Source of the DNA: Actinomadura kijaniata NBRC 14229
GTDB taxonomy: Bacteria; Actinomycetota; Actinomycetes; Streptosporangiales; Streptosporangiaceae
Direction of reading: 5' to 3'
DNA length: 33,592 bases
NCBI RefSeq assembly: GCF_001552175.1
Contig: NZ_BCQR01000140.1
Span: 1 to 33,592, forward strand
Of this stretch, positions 30,603 through 33,592 are shown piece after piece (the first letter of the stretch is position 1; the number at the start of each line of letters is the position of its first letter). The notes beneath the pieces were generated by a model, which searched no databases, was not told the DNA's origin, and was given only the letters and a program-made list of their open reading frames with translations. The translations under genes were made by a program, and so were the position numbers.

Positions 30603-30680
30603 GGGCGCTCCTCCCTCCGCAGTCCTGACTCGGACTTTACGCGTCCCTTGTCGGAGGGCAAGGGCCCTACGGTGGAGGCC

Positions 30681-31454
30681 ATGCGCCGCTATCCCTACGT
30701 GGGCCCCGCCGAGCTGCGCCGGGACGTCGGCGCGGCGACGGGCTTCGCGGTCGCCTCGCCGGGCGACCTGCGCCGCTGGCTGGAGGACCGGGACGCCGAC
30801 GAGCCGTTCACCTACGTCGTCGCCCTGGACGGGACGCTGCTGCTCGCTCCGCGCCGCAGCGAGCACGTGGCGTGCGCGGGCGGCGCGCCGGTCCTGGCGG
30901 CGGGGGAGATCGCGTTCGCGGACGGCGCGGCCGTCGAGGTCACCAACCAGTCCACCGGCTACTGCCCCGACCCCGACTCGTGGGCGGCCGTCGCCGCGGC
31001 CCTGGACGCCGCCGGGCTGGCGCACCCCGGCGGGTTCACCGCCGCGTACGTCTTCCGGCGGTGCGGGGCGTGCGGGCAGCTCAACATCGTCAAGGACCAC
31101 CACTACTTCTGTGCCGTGTGCGACGGGCCGCTGCCCGCGTTCGAGGGGGAGCGGTGGCGCTGGCGCAAGCTCTCCTGGGGCACCTGGGAGGAGCAGACCC
31201 CGGACGGGTGGCGGTGCGCGGCCTGCCATCTCCCCGTACGCGCGCACACCTACCGCACCGAACGCGGCGGAGAGCGCTGCATCGGCCTGTACTGGTGCTC
31301 CAACTGCCGCGTCTACTCCGGCACGATGGTCCGCGTCCCGCTGACCGAGGCCCTGCCCGACCCCCTGGCGGACCTGGACGAACACGAGCGCGCCCGCCTC
31401 CTGGGCAGGGAGTGGGCCCTCATCGACCACCTCGACAGGCGCGCAGCGAGGTGA
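30681..31454 (+). CDS. Zinc-ribbon protein of unknown function
   Basis: A 257-residue protein starting at ATG with GGTGGAGG upstream. The N-terminal domain ends in a striking VTNQSTGYCPDPDSW segment. Then follow FRRCGACGQLNIVKDHHYFCAVC and, after a Trp/Arg-rich linker, WRCAACHLPVR and LYWCSNCR. This gives four CxxC pairs, enough for two zinc ribbons. I do not recognise a characterised family; no catalytic residues are evident. RNA, DNA or protein binding is possible. Its last 35 bases overlap the convergent HAD hydrolase. Confidence 0.8.
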   Translation: MRRYPYVGPAELRRDVGAATGFAVASPGDLRRWLEDRDADEPFTYVVALDGTLLLAPRRSEHVACAGGAPVLAAGEIAFADGAAVEVTNQSTGYCPDPDSWAAVAAALDAAGLAHPGGFTAAYVFRRCGACGQLNIVKDHHYFCAVCDGPLPAFEGERWRWRKLSWGTWEEQTPDGWRCAACHLPVRAHTYRTERGGERCIGLYWCSNCRVYSGTMVRVPLTEALPDPLADLDEHERARLLGREWALIDHLDRRAAR

Positions 31455-32103
31455 TCCGCTCGACGGTCAGCCCCGGCGGGGCCGCCCGCCCGGAACGGTC
31501 CAGCCACACCCCGCGCAGCCCGGCGGACTCCGCGGCCAGGGCGTCCACGTCCAGCCGGTCGCCCACGTGGGTGACCCGCTCCGGCGGCAGCCCCAGCCGC
31601 GCGCACGCGATCCGGAAGATCTCCGGGTCCGGCTTGGCGGCGCCGACCTCGCCCGAGATCACCACGCACGACAGCGCCGCGTCCAGCCCGAGCCGCTCCA
31701 GCTTGGCGCGCTGCTGCGCGGGGTCGCCGTTGGTCACCACGCCCAGCCGAGTCCCGGCCCGCCGCAGCGCCGCCAGCGCCGGGCCCACGTCCGGGAACAG
31801 CCGCCACGCCGCCTCGTAGCGCGCCAGGTACTCGGCGAACCACGCGCCGGCCCGCGCGTCGTCCCACTCGCCGAGCCCCGACTCCCGCGCGAACGCCCGC
31901 ACCCGCACCCGCCGCTGCTCGGCGAACGTCAGCTCACCCGCCAGGTAACGGTCCATCGTCTGCCGCGTGAGCCGTGCCCACCGCGCCGGATCGGCCCCCG
32001 GCAGGGCGCGCGCGACCGCCTCCGCCGCCGCCCCGCCGTGGTCGAACAGGGTGTCGTCCAGGTCGAACAGCACCGCGCTTCGAACTGCTCCCGGGTCCGA
32101 CAA
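31420..32103 (-). CDS. HAD-superfamily hydrolase
   Basis: About 227 residues with all HAD motifs: I FDLDDTLF (nucleophile Asp14, acid Asp16), II GVVTNGD, III Lys in GAAKPDPEIF, and IV HVGDRLDVD. A helical cap (about 35-110) follows motif I, as in subclass C1 phosphatases and dehalogenases. The TTG at 32103 has GAAGGA upstream and begins shortly before motif I. An ATG at 32166 is in frame but lacks a ribosome binding site. The substrate is probably a phosphate monoester, not assigned. Confidence 0.88.
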   Translation of the reverse strand: MSDPGAVRSAVLFDLDDTLFDHGGAAAEAVARALPGADPARWARLTRQTMDRYLAGELTFAEQRRVRVRAFARESGLGEWDDARAGAWFAEYLARYEAAWRLFPDVGPALAALRRAGTRLGVVTNGDPAQQRAKLERLGLDAALSCVVISGEVGAAKPDPEIFRIACARLGLPPERVTHVGDRLDVDALAAESAGLRGVWLDRSGRAAPPGLTVERITSLRACRGGR

Positions 32104-32191
32104 CGGCCGCGTTCCTTCCGACGGGTGCCCCAGCGGTCGATGAGTGCGATTGTGGCAGTAAGGCATGGGCGGCCCGATGGAGGGAGACGAC

Positions 32192-32632
32192 ATGACCACC
32201 CCAGAGGTCCGGGACGCGGAGGTTCGCGAGCAGGTCGAGCGCGCCGTGGCGGGCCCGGCCTCCCACCTGGTGGAACAGATCGCCGAACGCCTGGGCGGGC
32301 GCGCCACCGCGAAGGCGGTGTACGGGGACCCGGTCGAGTACGGCGGCGTGACCGTGATCCCCGTCGCCCGGGTCGGCTACGGCTTCGGCGTCGGCGCGGG
32401 ACAGGGCCGCCGCCGCGGCGGGGAGGGCCGTGACGACGAGGAGAGCTCGGGCGGCGGCGGGGGCGGCGGCGTCTCGGCCACCCCGGTCGGCTACATCGAG
32501 ATCAAGGACGGGCAGGCGACGTTCCGGCCGGTGCGCGACCCGGTGACCGACGTGCTGGTGCCGGGGCTGTTCGTGCTGCTCGGCACCGTCGGCCCCCTGG
32601 TCGTCCGGCGGCTGCTGAACCGCCGCCGCTGA
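32192..32632 (+). CDS. GerW-family (YtfJ-like) sporulation protein
   Basis: A 146-residue protein. The conserved core is AKAVYGDPVEYGGVTVIPVARVGYGFGVGAG, then a Gly-rich charged loop, then VSATPVGYIEIKDGQATFRPV. A hydrophobic helix near the C terminus (LVPGLFVLLGTVGPLVV) is followed by RRLLNRRR, suggesting membrane association. The family is widespread in spore-forming bacteria and actinomycetes; the molecular role is unclear. ATG preceded by GGAGGGAG. Divergent from the HAD gene. Confidence 0.88.
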   Translation: MTTPEVRDAEVREQVERAVAGPASHLVEQIAERLGGRATAKAVYGDPVEYGGVTVIPVARVGYGFGVGAGQGRRRGGEGRDDEESSGGGGGGGVSATPVGYIEIKDGQATFRPVRDPVTDVLVPGLFVLLGTVGPLVVRRLLNRRR

Positions 32633-32654
32633 GCCCCGTTCGGTCGGTCCGCGC

Positions 32655-33592
32655 TCAGCCGGGGCGCAGGGCGGCCAGCCGGCAGACCGCGAGGGCCGCG
32701 GCCGTCAGGTCGTCGGCCGCCGTCGCCAGCGCCTCGTCCAGGGAACGCGGCCCCGGCCCGATCGGCAGCACCGCCGTCGCGCCGCGGTCGTAGAGACGGT
32801 GCGCGTCCGGGGTGAGGGTGCCGCCGAGCACCACGCACGGCACCCTCGCCCCGGCGCACGCGTCCACCACCGCGCGCACCGTCTTGCCGGTGTCGGTGCT
32901 GGCGTCGACCTTGCCCTCGGCCGTCAGGCACAGGTCCGCCCCGGCCAGGCGGTCCCCGAACCGCGTCAGGTCACCGATCAGCGAGGCGCCCGGCACCATC
33001 CGCGCGCCGAGCGCCAGCAGCGCCGCGCCCAGCCCGCCGGCGGCCCCGCCCCCGGCGGCGTCCGCGACGCCCAGCAGCGGCCCCAGCCGCCGCAGCCCGT
33101 CGTCCAGCGTCTCGACCGCCTCCGGGTCCGCGCCCTTCTGCGGCCCGTAGACGCGCGCCGCGCCCGCCGGTCCGTACAGCGGGCTCGTCACGTCGGCGGC
33201 GACGGTCAGGTCGATCCCGGCGAGGCGTTCCCGCGCGGGGGCGAGGTCGACCGACGCGACGTGCGCCAGGTCCGCGCCGCCGCCGTCGAGGGAACGCCCG
33301 TCCGCCGCGCGGATCCCGGCTCCGAGCGCGGCGAGCAGGCCCGTTCCGCCGTCCATGGTCGCGGTCCCGCCGAGGAAGACCACCACCCGGCGCGCGCCCG
33401 CGCGGGCGGCGGCCAGGACCGGGGCGGCCAGGCCCGCGCTGGAGGCGCGCATCACGTCGCGTTCGGCGGCGGCGAGCGCGGCCAGCCCGACCGCCTCGGC
33501 CGCCTCCACGACCGCCGTCCCGTCGTCGAGCAGCCCGTACCGGGCGGTGGCGGGGCGGCCGAGCGCGTCCACGCTCTCCACCGGCACCACGC
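32655..33592 (-). CDS. Glycerate kinase (N terminus outside window)
   Basis: The frame remains open to the last base, so the first part lies beyond the window. About 312 residues are visible. Family marks are VVVFLGGTATMDGGTGLLAALG, VAADVTSPLYGPAGAARVYGPQKGA, a Gly/Ala-rich AGGGAAGGLGAALLALGARMVPG, and DLCLTAEGKVDASTDTGKT. The enzyme phosphorylates D-glycerate with ATP, in glyoxylate or serine breakdown. Family length is about 370-380 residues, so 60-70 residues are missing. Confidence 0.92.
   Translation of the reverse strand, partial: VVPVESVDALGRPATARYGLLDDGTAVVEAAEAVGLAALAAAERDVMRASSAGLAAPVLAAARAGARRVVVFLGGTATMDGGTGLLAALGAGIRAADGRSLDGGGADLAHVASVDLAPARERLAGIDLTVAADVTSPLYGPAGAARVYGPQKGADPEAVETLDDGLRRLGPLLGVADAAGGGAAGGLGAALLALGARMVPGASLIGDLTRFGDRLAGADLCLTAEGKVDASTDTGKTVRAVVDACAGARVPCVVLGGTLTPDAHRLYDRGATAVLPIGPGPRSLDEALATAADDLTAAALAVCRLAALRPG

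Noticed and set aside
30102..31430. 442-codon minus-strand frame as one gene
   Set aside because: Only the part up to 30602 is credible. The remainder is antisense to the zinc-ribbon gene, whose CxxC pattern is clear.
1..33592. CRISPR arrays, rRNA genes and replication origins
   Set aside because: No regularly spaced repeats, rRNA-like stretches or origin boxes were seen.

Overview
The window is very GC-rich chromosomal DNA with GTG/TTG starts, four-base GTGA start/stop overlaps, TetR/LacI regulators, a mycothiol-type DinB/maleylpyruvate isomerase-like protein and a GerW-type sporulation protein. This points to a spore-forming filamentous actinomycete, plausibly Streptosporangiales such as Actinomadura. 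The genus is an inference. No species call can be made from the sequence alone.

Left chromosomal flank (1-11392): the 3' part of a LacI-type regulator; a convergent GNAT acetyltransferase; a three-gene operon that encodes four NTF2/SnoaL-like folds, the last on a probable lipoprotein, preceded by a palindrome-rich leader; a DinB/maleylpyruvate isomerase-like protein; a compact CPBP-protease / histidine kinase / response regulator operon; a TetR regulator divergent from an alpha/beta hydrolase with a clean operator candidate between them; a Tat-exported FAD oxidoreductase; and a secreted trypsin-fold protease.

Central mobile island (about 11393-27165, 15.8 kb): it is inserted in a tRNA-Gly(TCC) gene. 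A 36-bp identical core (anticodon to 3' end of the tRNA) flanks it. The intact tRNA is at the right end and a tRNA 3' remnant is at the left end. Next to the left core is a tyrosine recombinase whose catalytic residues are intact but whose C-terminal coiled coil lies in another frame. The cargo is a secreted LamG/ricin-lectin giant (about 1330 aa), a secreted RHS/YD-repeat giant (about 2390 aa) ending in a Hint autoprocessing domain and a PD-(D/E)xK nuclease-like toxin tip, and, starting on the very next base, a small acidic candidate immunity protein. Behind them lie an orphan HNH nuclease fragment and a transposase fragment. I read this as a self-contained mobile polymorphic-toxin island with signs of tip exchange.

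Right chromosomal flank (27166-33592): tRNA-Pro(TGG); an operon of TetR regulator, short-chain dehydrogenase and zinc alcohol dehydrogenase; an unrecognised small protein; a four-CxxC zinc-ribbon protein; a HAD hydrolase; a GerW-family sporulation protein; and a glycerate kinase cut by the window end.

Limits: all family calls are from motifs read by eye. Starts, operators and the attachment-site model are inferences and no search or structure prediction was run.
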